A stretch of DNA of 46,722 nt from an uncultured Coriobacteriaceae bacterium (GTDB lineage: Bacteria; Actinomycetota; Coriobacteriia; Coriobacteriales; Atopobiaceae), in contig CACZFB010000048.1 of NCBI GenBank assembly GCA_902780305.1, forward strand, positions 1-46,722. Direction: 5' to 3'. Shown piece after piece: positions 1-7,090 of the stretch (position 1 is its first letter; every line of letters starts with the position of its first letter). The notes under the pieces were generated by a model, which ran no database searches, was not told the DNA's origin, and saw only the letters and a list, made by a program, of their open reading frames with translations. The translations under genes were made by a program, and so were the position numbers.

Positions 1-306
1 CACGCAAAGGAACGCTACGCGGAGTTCGGTCGTGCCTGTGGCTTTACCGGCGCCAACGACGACGAGGTGTTCGAGAACTTTGTCGCCGGCATCGAGGAGC
101 TCAAGGCCCACGTGGGCGTCAAGCCGACCATCAAGGACTTCGGCGTGGACGAGCAGTACTTCCTCGACACGCTCGACGAGATGAGCGAGCAGGCCTTCAA
201 CGACCAGTGCACGGGTGCCAACCCGCGCTACCCGCTCGTCTCCGAGATTCGCGAGCTGTATCTGGACGCGTACTACGACCGCGAGCCCAGCTCGTACGAG
301 GACTAG
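1..306 (+). CDS. adhE: Bifunctional aldehyde-alcohol dehydrogenase AdhE, C-terminal end (5' truncated)
   Basis: The reading frame is open from base 1 and gives the last 101 residues of an AdhE-type protein. The tail NPRYPLVSEIRELYLDAYY is the typical end of the iron-dependent alcohol dehydrogenase half. AdhE reduces acetyl-CoA to acetaldehyde and then ethanol, re-oxidising NADH in fermenting cells. The acetaldehyde dehydrogenase half and the iron-binding residues lie upstream of the window, so a stand-alone iron alcohol dehydrogenase cannot be excluded, although the tail fits AdhE best. A strong GC hairpin follows the stop codon. Confidence 0.85.
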   Translation, partial: HAKERYAEFGRACGFTGANDDEVFENFVAGIEELKAHVGVKPTIKDFGVDEQYFLDTLDEMSEQAFNDQCTGANPRYPLVSEIRELYLDAYYDREPSSYED

Positions 307-317
307 TTGGCAAAATG

Positions 318-342
318 GCGGTCGGGCACGGCGCCCGACCGC
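318..342. terminator. GC-rich hairpin after adhE
   Basis: GCGGTCGGGC and GCCCGACCGC form a perfect 10-bp stem with a 5-nt loop, 11 nt after the adhE stop. There is no T-run on the plus side, but an A-run at 312-315 would give a T-run for minus-strand transcripts. It probably ends adhE transcription or insulates the next gene. Confidence 0.55.
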
Positions 343-370
343 ATAGGATGTATGGAATCGAGGAGAGACC

Positions 371-1150
371 ATGATTCTTTCGGATAGCAAGGTAGAAATC
401 GTTCGTCGCCACAACAAGGTGGTGTATCAGGACGGCAATCGGCTGGTTAAGGTGTACAACGACCGCAAGCCGGGTTCCGACGTGTTCAACGAGGCGCTCA
501 ACGACGCGCGCGTCTCGGAGGCGGGCGGACGTATTCCGCGCGTTCTCGAGGTAAGCCAGGTAAAGGACGGCGAGTGGGAAGGCAGCTGGGCCATTGCCCT
601 CAGCTTTATTCCGGGTCGCTCCCTCGACACGATCTTGACCTCGAAGACCGAGGGAACCGACGCCTACATCGACGAGTTCGTAGAGTTGCAGCTGGAGATA
701 CAGACCGCCGACGCACCGCTGCTCAATCGTCAGAAAGACAAGCTGCGCCGCATGATCAACAACGTGAAGTCAATTGACCCGTCCGTGCGCTACGACCTGC
801 AAATGCGCCTGGACGGCATCAAGGGCGGAACCAAGGTGTGCCATGGTGACTTCGTTCCCTCCAACGTGATCATCCCCGACGACGGCAGCGAGCCCTACGT
901 ATGCGACTGGGCACATGTTACCGCCGGCATTCCCGAGGTAGACGCCGCACAGACCTTCCTCCTGCTTAAGATGGAGGACCCCGATCTCGCAAGGCGCTAC
1001 ATCAACGCGTATTCCAAGAAGGCCGACATGGCCAAGCAGGTAATCAAGTACTGGGTACCGGTTGTCGCCGCCGCCGAGCTCGCTCGTGGTCGCAAGCAAC
1101 GGGAGAAGTTCCTCATGAGCCAAGTCGAGGCCGTATTCGAGAACCTGTAA
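371..1150 (+). CDS. Phosphotransferase-fold (APH/choline-kinase-like) protein
   Basis: This 259-residue protein has the aminoglycoside-phosphotransferase/choline-kinase fold. An N-terminal lobe with a possible ATP lysine (RLVKVYN) is followed by the catalytic loop CHGDFVPSNVI, which has the HGD and downstream Asn of the family, and a metal-binding CDWAHV near residue 180. Such enzymes phosphorylate small alcohols or sugars; the substrate cannot be told from sequence. The start is supported by GAGGAGAG just upstream. It overlaps the following lipoprotein gene by one base (TAATG), so the two are co-transcribed. The family is broad, and housekeeping kinase roles such as thiamine or choline phosphorylation are as likely as antibiotic modification. 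Confidence 0.75.
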   Translation: MILSDSKVEIVRRHNKVVYQDGNRLVKVYNDRKPGSDVFNEALNDARVSEAGGRIPRVLEVSQVKDGEWEGSWAIALSFIPGRSLDTILTSKTEGTDAYIDEFVELQLEIQTADAPLLNRQKDKLRRMINNVKSIDPSVRYDLQMRLDGIKGGTKVCHGDFVPSNVIIPDDGSEPYVCDWAHVTAGIPEVDAAQTFLLLKMEDPDLARRYINAYSKKADMAKQVIKYWVPVVAAAELARGRKQREKFLMSQVEAVFENL

Positions 1151-1776
1151 TGGGACTCAGGACTGCCATCCGCAGTCGTTGGTTGCTGGCGGCATGCGTC
1201 CTCTGCCTCGTGGCAGGGATGCTTGCCGCCTGCGACTTTTCGCAGACTGCTGCAAACGAACAGGAGAGCAAGGAGCTAATAGCCCAATCGGCCAGCAATG
1301 AGCTCGACCGGATGAGTTCGATGTCCGCGGACGAAGTCAAGCGCCTTGCGAGCAACATGGATGCGACGGCAAACGCCAACGCCCAGACGCTCGTGGATTG
1401 GGGCATCGACCCAAGCGAGCTTCTTGCACATGCCATGAAATCCTGTACGTACACGATTGAGGACGTCGTAGTCACCAAGAGCGGTGGTGTCGCCAAGGCA
1501 CAGGTAAGCGTGGTGGACCTATCACACGTGTTACAGGCGACACAGGATGCGGTTGCGAGTGGCGACAACCTCACGTCGATTGGCGACGCATACCGCAACA
1601 ACGACAACCGTGCCATGGCCCAGCTGCTACAGGCACAACTCCTGCAGGCGCTGGACAAGGAACAGTCTCGTGTAACCATTCCCGTAGACGTGGCAGTGCA
1701 AAACTATGACGGTATGCTTGTCGCCGACGATACCTGTCTTGCGACGCTTGCCAGCCAGCTCTTCCAAACCTGGTAG
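1150..1776 (+). CDS. Putative lipoprotein of unknown function
   Basis: The 208-residue product begins with a positively charged n-region, a hydrophobic stretch and a lipobox, MLAAC, so Cys28 should be lipidated and the mature protein anchored outside the membrane. The rest is soluble, helix-rich and rich in Ala, Gln and Asp, with no enzyme motif I recognise. It resembles the small secreted lipoproteins of Coriobacteriia that carry DUF-type domains, but I cannot name the domain. Start and upstream stop overlap (TAATG), coupling it to the kinase-like gene. It converges on folA, with a hairpin repeat between the two. Confidence 0.7.
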   Translation: MGLRTAIRSRWLLAACVLCLVAGMLAACDFSQTAANEQESKELIAQSASNELDRMSSMSADEVKRLASNMDATANANAQTLVDWGIDPSELLAHAMKSCTYTIEDVVVTKSGGVAKAQVSVVDLSHVLQATQDAVASGDNLTSIGDAYRNNDNRAMAQLLQAQLLQALDKEQSRVTIPVDVAVQNYDGMLVADDTCLATLASQLFQTW

Positions 1777-1797
1777 CACGGTTCTCGGTTCGCCCAT

Positions 1798-1833
1798 GGG
1801 CCTATCAAAGGGGTAACCCCCATTGATAGGCCC
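1798..1833. repeat. Palindromic intergenic repeat, single unit, probable bidirectional terminator
   Basis: Outer arms GGGCCTATCAA (1798-1808) and TTGATAGGCCC (1823-1833) enclose a second small hairpin, GGGGTAACCCC. The element lies between two convergent stop codons, 21 nt after the lipoprotein gene and 7 nt after folA. The core is shared with the elements at 18294, 30372 and 39161. Confidence 0.8.
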
Positions 1834-1840
1834 ACACGGC

Positions 1841-2329
1841 TTATGTCCTACGATACTCGGTAAACGCGAAGGGGATGCCGGACGGCGTGGTTTCCACGTC
1901 GGACGAGCGCACCAGCTCCCACTGGTCGCTTGCATCGAGGTCGGGAAAGAACGAGTCGGCCTCAAGTACGACTCTGTGGCGGGTGACGAGGGCGTACGCA
2001 CAGTGGGGGAGGAGCTGCTCGTAGACCGCTGCGCCGCCAATGAGCCAAACGCGATTGGGATCCTCATGTGAAACAAGCGCCAACGCCTCCTGCACGGAGT
2101 GAGCCACTTCGGCGTCCGTGGGGCGGAATGCTTCGTTGCGCGTTATCACGATGTTCCTGCGACCCTCCAGCGCCCCTCCGGGAAAGCTCTCAAACGTCTT
2201 TCTCCCGCACAGTACCACACCGCCCATGGTGGTCCGTCTAAAGAACTGCATGTCGGCGGGGTTTCTTACCAAGAGGTGCCCCTGGCATCCAATGCCCCAG
2301 TCGTCGGTTACCGAGACGATCGCGTTCAT
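1841..2329 (-). CDS. folA: Dihydrofolate reductase
   Basis: FolA reduces dihydrofolate to tetrahydrofolate with NADPH, restoring the cofactor used up by thymidylate synthase. The 162-residue length is normal. Family marks are MNAIVSVTDDWGIGCQG at the N-terminus, NPADMQFFRRTT containing the substrate-binding acidic residue, and VVLCGRKTFESFPGGAL for NADPH binding. The ATG is preceded by GGGAGG, which overlaps the end of thyA, so thyA-folA form a two-gene operon and make dTMP together. The 3' end runs into the palindromic repeat at 1798-1833. Confidence 0.93.
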   Translation of the reverse strand: MNAIVSVTDDWGIGCQGHLLVRNPADMQFFRRTTMGGVVLCGRKTFESFPGGALEGRRNIVITRNEAFRPTDAEVAHSVQEALALVSHEDPNRVWLIGGAAVYEQLLPHCAYALVTRHRVVLEADSFFPDLDASDQWELVRSSDVETTPSGIPFAFTEYRRT

Positions 2330-2338
2330 TGCGCCTCC

Positions 2339-3190
2339 CTAGATGGCAACGGGGATGTTCTTTACCTGCGGGCCACATTGGTAGTCCTCAACTACCAGGT
2401 CATCCGGCGTGAAGGCATAGAAGTCACGGACTTCGGGGTTAAGCGTTACTCGTGGCGCATCGTAGCGTGGTCTCGCTATGAGCTCTTCCACGATGGGAAC
2501 GTGTCGATCGTAGATGTGGGCATCGGCAATCATGTGCACGAGCTCACCAGCCACCATGTTGCAACACTGGGCAACCATCATGAGCAGTATGGCATACTGG
2601 CTCACGTTCCAGTTGTTGGCGGTGAGTACGTCCTGGCTGCGCTGGTTAAGCACCATGTTGAGCGTCAGGCGACCGTCGGGCCGTTCGTCGTCGGTAACGT
2701 TGTACGTGCAGCTGTAGGCACATGGATACAGCCGCATGAGGTGCAGGTCCTCAATGCAGTACAGGTTGGTAATGATGCGTCTGGAAAAGGGCTCGTTGCG
2801 AAGGTCGGTAAGCACGCGGTCCATCTGGTCGTACTCGCCATCCGCATACGTGCTCTTCTTGCCAACCTGATATCCGTACGCTCGCCCGATGGAGCCCTGC
2901 TCGTCAGCCCACTCATCCCATATGTGCGAGTTGAGATCAGCAATGTTGCTGCTCTTGCGCTGGTAAATCCACAGAATCTCGTCCATGGCGCTCTTCAGTG
3001 CCGTACGCCGCAACGTTATGGCGGGAAACTCCTCGCGCAAATCATAGCGGTTGCAGACGCCAAATCGCTTGATGGTGTATGCCGTGGCACCATCGGGCCA
3101 GTGGGGACGAACCTTCTGGCCCTTGGTGGTGGTTCCGTTGTTGAGTATGTCGTCGCACATCGCAACAAACAGGTCATCGGCCTTGCTCAC
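2339..3190 (-). CDS. thyA: Thymidylate synthase (longer Bacillus-type ThyA)
   Basis: ThyA methylates dUMP to dTMP using methylene-tetrahydrofolate. The catalytic cysteine is Cys157 in LYPCAYS. Downstream, NQRSQDVLTANNWN carries the phosphate-binding Arg-Ser and the dUMP-binding Asn. The product has 283 residues, longer than the 264 of the E. coli form. The QRSQD and NNWNV wording matches the longer variant seen in Bacillus ThyA rather than the common QRSCD form. It starts at GTG behind AAGGAAGG and is the first gene of the thyA-folA operon. Confidence 0.92.
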   Translation of the reverse strand: MSKADDLFVAMCDDILNNGTTTKGQKVRPHWPDGATAYTIKRFGVCNRYDLREEFPAITLRRTALKSAMDEILWIYQRKSSNIADLNSHIWDEWADEQGSIGRAYGYQVGKKSTYADGEYDQMDRVLTDLRNEPFSRRIITNLYCIEDLHLMRLYPCAYSCTYNVTDDERPDGRLTLNMVLNQRSQDVLTANNWNVSQYAILLMMVAQCCNMVAGELVHMIADAHIYDRHVPIVEELIARPRYDAPRVTLNPEVRDFYAFTPDDLVVEDYQCGPQVKNIPVAI

Positions 3191-3250
3191 GCAAATCGCC
3201 TTCCTTACGTCTCGTCACGCCCACATATACGCACTCGCGTGCCGTGCGTG

Positions 3251-3853
3251 CTACTTTGTGGTCTTGCTGGCAACTGACGACGCCATGACATCCTCAAGCG
3301 CCTGCCCCGCTTCCTCAATGAATTCCAGGGTGTCCTCGTCCAGATCCCACAGCTCGCGCTTGCTCACAGTAGTGGCATCCTTGAGGAGCTCGAGCTCCTT
3401 CTTGGTCTTCTCCCACCGCTTTGCCGCATCTGACTTCGCGCTTCCCAGGTCATCCTTAAGCATTCCGTCCTTGTCGGTGCTTACCGACGGGACGGAGATG
3501 GCGTCCACGGCCTTCTGCGCCTCGTCACACAGCGCGATGGCCTCGCCAATCTTTTCCTGCTGCTTGCCCTCGTTCCGAGCGGCATCGTTAAGGCACCGTG
3601 AGACCTTTGTGGCATAGTCACCATCGACGCTTACCACATTGCGTACGAAGTCGCGAACCTCGGCGGGGGTGTTGGCATACGACGACGCACTCACCTCATT
3701 GCTCAGCGACGCACTGTATGGCGCAAGGTCGAACTCCAGCGCCTCGGCAACGGTGCAGGTCCCGGTCTTGCTGACCGTCCCGCCGGTCGTCCCGCTTTCT
3801 CCACCGTCATAGTCCCCGCCATAGCGCCTGAGCCATTCCTCAAGGTCATCCAA
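3251..3853 (-). CDS. Hypothetical helical protein (main open frame of a frame-disrupted gene)
   Basis: This frame encodes about 200 residues that are acidic at the start (DDLEEWLRRYGGDYDGG) and then largely helical and charged, with two Cys residues and no signal peptide or catalytic motif. I do not recognise a family. The annotated start would be TTG at 3853, but it lacks a convincing ribosome-binding site, and the same frame stays open and protein-like back to 3928 (SSQDLPYDDIEDL). A well-formed start with AAGGAGG lies in another frame at 3996. The simplest reading is one gene, 3251-3996, broken by a single-base frame change. It lies upstream of thyA. Confidence 0.5.
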   Translation of the reverse strand: MDDLEEWLRRYGGDYDGGESGTTGGTVSKTGTCTVAEALEFDLAPYSASLSNEVSASSYANTPAEVRDFVRNVVSVDGDYATKVSRCLNDAARNEGKQQEKIGEAIALCDEAQKAVDAISVPSVSTDKDGMLKDDLGSAKSDAAKRWEKTKKELELLKDATTVSKRELWDLDEDTLEFIEEAGQALEDVMASSVASKTTK

Positions 3854-3996
3854 ATCCTCAATGTCGTCGTAGGGCAGGTCTTGCGAAGACGTTCCCTTGC
3901 GAACAGAATGTAGGCGAATGGACCCGACTTATTCTCCTCGGAAGACGACGTGGCGCTCGCCGTTTCCATTACTGGGGGCTTGTCCTTCTTATCCAT
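3854..3996 (-). pseudogene. Probable N-terminal segment of the disrupted hypothetical gene
   Basis: An ATG at 3996 follows AAGGAGG with good spacing and opens a frame beginning MDKKDKPPVMETASATSSS. This is a low-complexity, hydrophilic N-terminus. After about 25 codons the plausible coding frame becomes the one used by 3251-3853, one base back. That second frame is closed by a TAA at 3929-3931, so the shift must lie downstream of it. No slippery heptamer is visible, so mutation or a base-calling error is more likely than programmed frameshifting. Confidence 0.5.
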
Positions 3997-4059
3997 GGCG
4001 TTTCCTCCTTATCGTTTGCCCTATTCTACCCCATCCCCAGACCGTTACCATGTTGCTGG

Positions 4060-4082
4060 CCCATCAAAGGGGGTGATAGGTC
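4060..4082. repeat. Truncated copy of the palindromic repeat
   Basis: CCCATCAAAGGGGGTGATAGG looks like the unit at 1798-1833 with its inner CCCC arm deleted. Unlike the others it lies between divergent genes, so it is unlikely to be a terminator. Confidence 0.5.
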
Positions 4083-4138
4083 GCCTTAGACAAAAGCGCA
4101 GCACCCAGACCGCTCGGCACGAGTCACCACAAATCGTT

Positions 4139-4144
4139 TATAAT
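4139..4144 (+). promoter_or_regulatory. -10 box (TATAAT) for the 4200 membrane-protein gene
   Basis: A perfect TATAAT lies 56 bases before the start at 4200. No good -35 box is found at 16-18 nt spacing. Confidence 0.45.
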
Positions 4145-4199
4145 ACTTGCGCCAAGAATCATCGCGCCCAGACGGCGCCATTCGCAACGAGGGGAAACG

Positions 4200-4682
4200 A
4201 TGGCCGATTCTCGCTTTGACTCCGCGGAGAACTACCAGGACACCAACACGTATCACGAGGCAAGCCCCGAAAGGCGTCGCCAGCTCAACCGCTACAAGAA
4301 GGAATGCGGCATCTCGGACGAGCACATGTACCTGCTTTTGCTCAAACAGGACCTGGACAACGTGCCTGAGCAGACGCGTGACCGGAGCGACACCTCCAGT
4401 CGTGCCATGCTGGTAATTGGCGTCCTGCTGCTGTGGAACTCTCTTTCGCTCGCTCAGGGCGGCTTTTCTGGTGGGGCGAACGTCCCCCTCATATTCCTCT
4501 CGCTCGGCTCCTTCCTGCTTGTCGCCGTCGTGTACTTTACGGGTATGCTCAACCCCTACAAGCGCGACATGCGCCAAGTCAAACGTCGACTTAAGGACAT
4601 GCCGGAAGTACCGGAGTTCACCGACTGGGACTTGGAGCACCCCAACCGAGAGGACCGCAGGGCTGCGAAAAAGCACAAGTAG
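4200..4682 (+). CDS. Small membrane protein of unknown function
   Basis: The 160-residue product has a hydrophilic N-terminal half rich in Arg, Tyr and Asp. Two membrane-spanning stretches follow, at about residues 69-86 and 97-116, in a hairpin layout, and the C-terminal tail is strongly charged and ends KKHK. Both ends should face the cytoplasm. I recognise no family. The ATG follows GAGGGG, and a perfect -10 box lies upstream. It is transcribed alone, since the next gene has its own promoter candidate and a 140-nt gap lies between. Confidence 0.65.
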   Translation: MADSRFDSAENYQDTNTYHEASPERRRQLNRYKKECGISDEHMYLLLLKQDLDNVPEQTRDRSDTSSRAMLVIGVLLLWNSLSLAQGGFSGGANVPLIFLSLGSFLLVAVVYFTGMLNPYKRDMRQVKRRLKDMPEVPEFTDWDLEHPNREDRRAAKKHK

Positions 4683-4761
4683 GCCAGCCCTGCCCGTACT
4701 GCGCTTCTTTGTCCTGGTGAACGCAACCATGACGGAGCGGTTAAAACTGGTTCTCCGTTCG

Positions 4762-4789
4762 TTCCCAACGCATTAGACCTTGCTATCAT
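4762..4789 (+). promoter_or_regulatory. Possible promoter of the XRE regulator gene
   Basis: TTCCCA and TATCAT are 16 nt apart, 33 bases before the TTG start at 4823. The -35 box is weak. Confidence 0.35.
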
Positions 4790-4822
4790 CGAGCCGCACG
4801 TGATGCTCGAGGAGGGATTACG

Positions 4823-5080
4823 TTGGCAAAGAGCGCAGAAAGCCGAGAAACCGACAAACGTATTGGGACCCTATTGGCTCAACTCAGGGCTGAGCGTGGC
4901 TTGCGCCAGCTAGAGCTGGCACGACTCCTACGCACGTCTCAATCCATGGTGAGCAAGGTTGAGGCCGGAGGCAGGTCCTTGCGGGTGCGGGAGTTGCCCG
5001 CATATGCCGCAGCGCTGGAAATCGACCCGCAGGAGCTCGCCGCAATCGTACTTCAGGCATCTTTGGGCGAAGAAGCGTAA
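4823..5080 (+). CDS. XRE-family helix-turn-helix transcriptional regulator
   Basis: This 85-residue protein is little more than a lambda-repressor-type HTH. Residues 13-72 read as five helices, with the recognition segment TSQSMVSKVEAGGRSLRVRE. There is no sensor or toxin domain, so it is either a minimal regulator or the DNA-binding half of a partner system. No toxin-like gene is adjacent: the downstream neighbour is GH32 on the opposite strand. Translation should start at TTG 4823 behind GAGGAGGG. The target is unknown; it could regulate itself or the convergent fructosidase gene. Confidence 0.75.
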   Translation: MAKSAESRETDKRIGTLLAQLRAERGLRQLELARLLRTSQSMVSKVEAGGRSLRVRELPAYAAALEIDPQELAAIVLQASLGEEA

Positions 5081-5135
5081 CCGCCGCATGGGAATCGTTC
5101 CCACACGGCGGTCTCGCACAACTATCTGCCTTTAG

Positions 5136-6686
5136 CTACGCGATGTTCTCGAACGTCCAACCATGCTGTTTCCAAGCGTGATGCTCGCCAGAGAGCGTGG
5201 AGGTAACCGCAAGCTTCTTGATGTCAAGCGGGAACCAACGGGTGGTCATGGTGACCTCACCGCCGTTTACAAAGATTTCCACGCACGAGGTGTCCACCAT
5301 GATGCGCAGAGACTCGACCTTGCCGGCGGAAAGCGCCGTAAAGGGCAGGCGACGCACGGAGCGGAATCGGCCGGCGTGACTGTGGAATACAAGCTCGGCG
5401 TCGTTGTCGTTAATCACGAACTCGAGGTCACCGTTGAGCATGACATGGCCCTTGCCCTCGATGTCGTCAATCGTTATGTCGCCGATGCCTTCCAGACGTG
5501 CGCCAATGGCACCGACCATAGAGAACTTGTCGTACGTGGAGGAGCCCATGTAGCCCGTGGCACCGTCGGCCGCTTCGGCACTCCACTCGACCTCGTCCTC
5601 ACGCAGGGTGTCCATCTCGGCGACGGGCCACTGGCAAATGCGACCCGCGTCGTTGAGCGTCAGCTCGCGCGGCATGGTGAGGGTGTGGGCCCACTCGGGC
5701 GTAGTGGGAACGTCGTACTCGAACTCCATGTCGGCGACGCCGGCCCATGCCATCAGGATCTTGCGGCCCTTCTCGTCCTCAAACACCTGACAGGCGTAGA
5801 AGTCGAATCCGAAGTCCAGCTCAATGAAGTCATCCATGTTCATGCAGGCATACGGACCGTCGGCGTCCTGTTTTCCGGGATCCTGGCTCAGGATGTCGAT
5901 GACCTTGCCCTCCACGGGGAAGTAGCCCGAGTTGTGGATGGTCTGGAAACGGTACTGCTGCTTGGGCACGCCCTGCGGACACACGAACAGGAACTCCTTG
6001 TCGTCGAACTGCGCGACGCTCGGGCACTCCCACATGTAGCCAAACGGACCATCGCCGACATTGGTGGCCGATCCCGCCATCTCCCACTTGATGCCATCGT
6101 CGGAGGAGTACAGCAGCGCACAGCCGTGGCTCTCCATGGTACGGCAACCCAGCAGCATCCACCACTTGCCGTCTTCCTTCCATACCTTGGGATCGCGCAC
6201 GTGGTTTGAGGCGTAGGCGGGATACTGGTCGTTGCACAGCACGGGGCGCTTCTCGCCGAGGGTGATGTGGCACTTGTCGCCGTCGTCAGTACAGACGACC
6301 AGCGTCTCGTTGGCCTTGCGCCCCTTGAAGTCGTAGTCGTATCCGGCCTTCCTGCCGCCAGGCATGAGCTCGTTGCCGGTGTAGTAGAGCCAGAGCTCGT
6401 CGCCGTTTACGATGCCGGACCCGGAGTACGAGCCGTTCTTGTCGGTCTGCACGCTGGGCATGATGGCTCCGCCGTGCCAGTACCAGGTGAGCAGGTCGGG
6501 GCTTGACCAGTGACCCCAGCCATGGCCATTCTCGCGGGGCCAGCGAGGCTCGTACTGGTGGAATATGTGGTACACACCCTTAAAATGGCTCAGTCCGTTG
6601 GGGTCGGTAATGTTGCCGCTGGGCATCTGCAGGTGATAGCGCAGACGCCAGTTATGGCTTTGGTCGAGCTTAACCAGCATTGTCAT
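5136..6686 (-). CDS. GH32 beta-fructosidase (sucrose-6-phosphate hydrolase/levanase type)
   Basis: This is a family-32 glycoside hydrolase that splits beta-fructosidic bonds in sucrose, sucrose-6-phosphate or fructans. The three signature acids are visible: Asp28 in TDPNG (nucleophile), Asp165 in VRDPKVW (transition-state stabiliser) and Glu220 in WECPSV (acid/base). The five-bladed propeller is followed by a C-terminal beta-sandwich (about residues 380-516). There is no signal peptide, so it acts in the cytoplasm, which favours a ScrB-type role. No PTS transporter or fructokinase is adjacent, so the substrate stays open. The ATG at 6686 follows an AAAGG sequence. It is a single-gene unit. 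Confidence 0.88.
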   Translation of the reverse strand: MTMLVKLDQSHNWRLRYHLQMPSGNITDPNGLSHFKGVYHIFHQYEPRWPRENGHGWGHWSSPDLLTWYWHGGAIMPSVQTDKNGSYSGSGIVNGDELWLYYTGNELMPGGRKAGYDYDFKGRKANETLVVCTDDGDKCHITLGEKRPVLCNDQYPAYASNHVRDPKVWKEDGKWWMLLGCRTMESHGCALLYSSDDGIKWEMAGSATNVGDGPFGYMWECPSVAQFDDKEFLFVCPQGVPKQQYRFQTIHNSGYFPVEGKVIDILSQDPGKQDADGPYACMNMDDFIELDFGFDFYACQVFEDEKGRKILMAWAGVADMEFEYDVPTTPEWAHTLTMPRELTLNDAGRICQWPVAEMDTLREDEVEWSAEAADGATGYMGSSTYDKFSMVGAIGARLEGIGDITIDDIEGKGHVMLNGDLEFVINDNDAELVFHSHAGRFRSVRRLPFTALSAGKVESLRIMVDTSCVEIFVNGGEVTMTTRWFPLDIKKLAVTSTLSGEHHAWKQHGWTFENIA

Positions 6687-7090
6687 GGGCGTGCCTTTCT
6701 CTTGTGGATGAGGTGACGTTGCACCTGAGAACGATTCCAGCTTAAGCCAAATCGGTCGGGTTGCAGCAAGGAGTATTGCCAGCGGATGCTATTGATTGGT
6801 GGTTGGATACCCTTTGGACATGAGCCGCGAAAAAAACCGTGCGTATAAAATAGACGGCCCCCAGACGTTGGGGGCCACGAGTCGCTCGACCATAATTGCA
6901 TACAACCCGACCAGACGCTATTCCATTTCCGCAAACGGTGGCTCTTTGGGGGCCGAGAGTGCTCTTGCGGCATTTGAGACCGACTGCGATGTCCGGTTGT
7001 GGCGAAAAAACTCACGCACCCAACTGTCTGCAGACTTGGTAGGATAGAGAGGCTTACCCGCACACACCGCATTCGTACAAAGGGAGCGAT
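6687..7090. other. Long intergenic region between divergent genes
   Basis: This 404-base stretch separates the GH32 gene from the helicase-like gene. I see a 7-bp hairpin (GGCCCCC/GGGGGCC, 6856-6876) with no T-run, and TATAAAAT at 6844-6851 without a matching -35 box. A short plus-strand frame at 6796-7047 has no ribosome-binding site and does not look coding. Nothing else is convincing. Confidence 0.5.

Noticed and set aside
2099..3277. 392-codon plus-strand open frame opposite folA-thyA
   Set aside because: It spans two unrelated conserved genes on the other strand and has no ribosome-binding site.
3850..3930. Programmed -1 frameshift in the 3251-3996 gene
   Set aside because: No X-XXY-YYZ heptamer or stable downstream hairpin was found in the overlap of the two frames.
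6796..7047. 83-codon plus-strand frame in the GH32/helicase intergenic region
   Set aside because: It has no ribosome-binding site and includes the hairpin at 6856; the composition is not protein-like.
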